The notes under the pieces: generated by a model
The model's database searches: none
What the model was told of the DNA's origin: nothing
Seen by the model: only the letters and a program-made list of their open reading frames with translations
Shown here: in pieces, positions 5,859 through 7,616 of the stretch
How the letters are laid out: every line of letters begins with the position of its first letter
Position numbering within the stretch: position 1 is the first letter of the stretch
Translations under genes and position numbers: made by a program
Assembly: GCA_964580255.1 (NCBI GenBank)
Contig: CAZOJX010000093.1
Span: forward strand, 1-7,616
DNA length: 7,616 nucleotides
Direction: 5' to 3'
DNA from: HGM12587 sp964580255
GTDB taxonomy: Bacteria; Bacillota; Clostridia; Lachnospirales; Lachnospiraceae

Positions 5859-6890
5859 ATGAATTTGGATGAGAGAAAAATGAAAATCTTAAAAGCGATC
5901 ATCCAGAATTATTTGGAGACAGGCGAACCGGTTGGATCGCGAACAATTTCCAAATACACTGATTTAAAGCTGAGTTCCGCCACCATTCGAAATGAAATGG
6001 CAGACCTGGAGGAGATGGGTTATATCTTACAGCCACATACCTCCGCAGGAAGAATTCCTTCCGATAAAGGTTATCGACTCTATGTTGATCAAATGATGCA
6101 GGAAAAGGATCAGGAGATTCGTGAGGTCAAGGAAATGATGATCGAGCGGACGGACAAGATGGAGCAGGTGTTAAAGCAGGTAGTGAAGGTGCTTGCAAGC
6201 AATACCAATTACGCCACCATGATCTCGGCTCCGAAGATCCACCGGAAGAAAGTAAAATTCCTGCAGTTATCCAAGGTGGACGACAATCAGCTTCTGGCGG
6301 TCATCGTCATTGAAGGAAATGTTGTCCGGAACAAACTGCTGAGTCTGGAAGAACCATTGGACGAAGAAACGATCCTAAAATTGAATCTGCTGCTGAACAC
6401 CATGTTAAACGGTCTCAGCATTGAAGAAATCAATCTTCAGATGATTACAAACCTGAAAAATCAGGCGGGCGCACATGGAGCTCTCGTAGGCGAGATCATC
6501 GATGCAGTGGCAGAAGCGATTCATTCCAAGCCGGAAACAGAGATTTACACCAGTGGTACAACAAACATTTTCAAATATCCGGAACTGGCAGACAAAGGGA
6601 AGGCAAGTGAACTGATCAGTACCCTGGAAGAAAAACAGGAATTGACAGGACTTGTGAATGAAACACTGGAACATAATGAAAACAGAGGCATTCAGGTTTA
6701 CATCGGACAGGAAACGCCGGTAGAAACAATGAAGGACTGCAGTGTTGTCACTGCCACCTATGAATTAGGTGAAGGACTTCAAAGTACCATCGGCATCATC
6801 GGACCGAAGCGAATGGATTATGAACATGTTCTTCGGACCTTGAACCAGCTGATGGATCAGCTTGATGAGATCTATAAAAAGAATGAATAG
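5859..6890 (+). CDS. hrcA: Heat-inducible transcription repressor HrcA
   Basis: The 343-residue protein has the usual length and domain order of HrcA. An N-terminal winged helix spans about residues 1-75, including GEPVGSRTI (22-30), SSATIRNEMADLEEMGYI (39-56) and HTSAGRIPSDKGYRLYVD (60-77). A GAF-like domain with an inserted dimerisation region follows to about residue 335. It represses the class I heat-shock genes by binding CIRCE (5805-5831), directly in front of its own operon, and its activity in related bacteria depends on GroEL. The ATG at 5859 has AGAGAGGG at 5843-5850 and GAGG at 5853-5856. grpE begins 17 nt after its stop with no promoter or terminator between, so hrcA, grpE and dnaK are one transcription unit. 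No damage or unusual residue is seen. Confidence 0.98.
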   Translation: MNLDERKMKILKAIIQNYLETGEPVGSRTISKYTDLKLSSATIRNEMADLEEMGYILQPHTSAGRIPSDKGYRLYVDQMMQEKDQEIREVKEMMIERTDKMEQVLKQVVKVLASNTNYATMISAPKIHRKKVKFLQLSKVDDNQLLAVIVIEGNVVRNKLLSLEEPLDEETILKLNLLLNTMLNGLSIEEINLQMITNLKNQAGAHGALVGEIIDAVAEAIHSKPETEIYTSGTTNIFKYPELADKGKASELISTLEEKQELTGLVNETLEHNENRGIQVYIGQETPVETMKDCSVVTATYELGEGLQSTIGIIGPKRMDYEHVLRTLNQLMDQLDEIYKKNE

Positions 6891-6907
6891 AAAGGCGAGC
6901 GATTCCC

Positions 6908-7519
6908 GTGGAAAACAATCAGGAACTTGAAAAAGAATTAGAGGAAGCTGTGGAAGAAACAGCGACTGAAGAATCCACTGAAACAGAAGAAACTGTAGAA
7001 ACTGCGGAAACTGAAGAAGAAACAGCAGAAGCCGGAGAAACAGAGAAAAAAGGATTTTTCGGAAAGAAAAAAGAAAAGAAAGACAAAAAAGACGAAAAGA
7101 TCGAAGAATTGGAAGACAGAGTCAAGCGTCAGCTGGCTGAATTTGAAAACTTCCGCAACCGCACCGAAAAAGAAAAATCAAGAATGTTTGAATTTGGTGC
7201 AAGAGATGTCATTGAAAAGATGCTTCCGGTAGTTGACAACTTCGAAAGAGGTCTCGCATCAATCCCAGAAGGGGAAAAAGAAGGCCCTGTAGCAAGTGGT
7301 ATGGAAATGATCTATAAACAGATGATGACCACATTGGAAGGACTGGGTGTAACACCGATCGAAGCTTTAAATAAACCATTCGACCCGAATTTCCATAACG
7401 CAGTGATGCATGTGGAAGATGAAACAGTCGAAGAAAGCATTGTAGTAGAGGAATTCCAGAAAGGATATCTCTACAAAGAAAATGTAATCCGCTATAGTAT
7501 GGTAAAAGTAGCTAATTAA
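6908..7519 (+). CDS. grpE: Nucleotide exchange factor GrpE
   Basis: The 203-residue cytoplasmic protein promotes ADP release from DnaK and acts as a dimer. Residues 1-46 are a highly acidic, Glu/Thr-rich and probably disordered tail. A short basic patch (KKGFFGKKKEKKDKKDEK, 47-64) follows. The long coiled-coil dimer helix covers about 65-115, with QLAEFENFRNRTEKEK (75-90) as the typical GrpE segment. The C-terminal beta domain (about 150-203) carries the family signature, including FDPNFHNAV (158-166) and GYLYKENVIRYSMVKV (186-201). The start is GTG at 6908 with only a weak, distant purine-rich stretch (AAAGGCGAG, 6891-6899), so translation may rely partly on coupling with hrcA. No in-frame ATG occurs before the conserved region, which supports GTG. 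dnaK starts 16 nt after its stop. Confidence 0.97.
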   Translation: MENNQELEKELEEAVEETATEESTETEETVETAETEEETAEAGETEKKGFFGKKKEKKDKKDEKIEELEDRVKRQLAEFENFRNRTEKEKSRMFEFGARDVIEKMLPVVDNFERGLASIPEGEKEGPVASGMEMIYKQMMTTLEGLGVTPIEALNKPFDPNFHNAVMHVEDETVEESIVVEEFQKGYLYKENVIRYSMVKVAN

Positions 7520-7535
7520 TAAGGAGGACTTTATT

Positions 7536-7616
7536 ATGGGAAAAATCATTGGTATTGACTTAGGAACAACAAACTCATGTGTAGCAGTTATGGAAGGCGG
7601 TAAACCAATCGTTATC
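7536..7616 (+). CDS. dnaK: Chaperone DnaK (Hsp70), 5' end only
   Basis: The first 27 codons are present and the gene runs off the window. MGKIIGIDLGTTNSCVAVME is the invariant start of the Hsp70 nucleotide-binding domain, with the phosphate-1 loop DLGTTNS at residues 8-14. A strong AAGGAGG (7521-7527) lies 8 nt before the ATG, clearly better than the site of grpE, which fits the need for more DnaK than GrpE. It is co-transcribed with hrcA and grpE under CIRCE control; no separate promoter or second CIRCE is present in the 16-nt gap. Confidence 0.98.
   Translation, partial: MGKIIGIDLGTTNSCVAVMEGGKPIVI

Noticed and set aside
5851..5862. Tiny ORF ATG AGG CGA TGA overlapping the hrcA start.
   Set aside because: The purine-rich site abuts this ATG with no spacing, so initiation there is unlikely. 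It is most simply part of the hrcA ribosome binding region.

Overview
The window looks like chromosomal DNA from an anaerobic low-to-mid-GC Firmicute. The gene order hemW, hrcA, grpE, dnaK, the perfect CIRCE operator and the protein sequences fit Clostridia, most likely Lachnospiraceae. The genus is not determinable from the sequence alone.

Layout. Positions 1-36 hold a rho-independent terminator for a plus-strand gene outside the window. It is followed by a minus-strand, membrane-anchored VanY/LdcB-type (M15B) D,D-carboxypeptidase (35-841). A 166-bp gap (842-1007) carries a good plus-strand promoter and two copies of a 17-bp dyad, set 30 bp apart around its -10 box. These lead into an AT-rich two-gene module: an intact small XRE-type HTH regulator (1008-1406), and a second cistron overlapping it by 4 nt (1403-1769) that is frameshifted and seems to be the wreck of a longer, possibly HipA-like, protein. 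With only 3 nt of separation comes hemW (1773-2873), the radical SAM heme chaperone.

A second promoter (2899-2927) then drives a compact operon. It encodes a MoxR/CbbQ-type AAA+ ATPase (2973-3884) and a 583-residue protein with a C-terminal VWA/MIDAS domain (3884-5635). Such pairs act as ATP-driven remodelling or metal-insertion machines in characterised families (NorQ/NorD, CbbQ/CbbO, CobS/CobT), but no substrate gene is visible here. Behind it is a trace of a third cistron (5632-5738), apparently frameshifted in a run of A's.

Finally comes the class I heat-shock operon hrcA-grpE-dnaK (dnaK cut by the window end). Its sigmaA-type promoter lies inside the hairpin that ends the preceding operon, and the CIRCE operator follows immediately. 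HrcA represses at CIRCE; GrpE is the nucleotide-exchange factor for DnaK.

The main points of interest are the AAA+/VWA operon placed between hemW and the heat-shock operon, its non-canonical Walker A, its broken third cistron, the decayed HTH module that hemW now seems to depend on for transcription, and two compact regulatory arrangements (paired operator dyads; terminator/promoter overlap). No tRNA, rRNA, CRISPR array or insertion sequence was seen.
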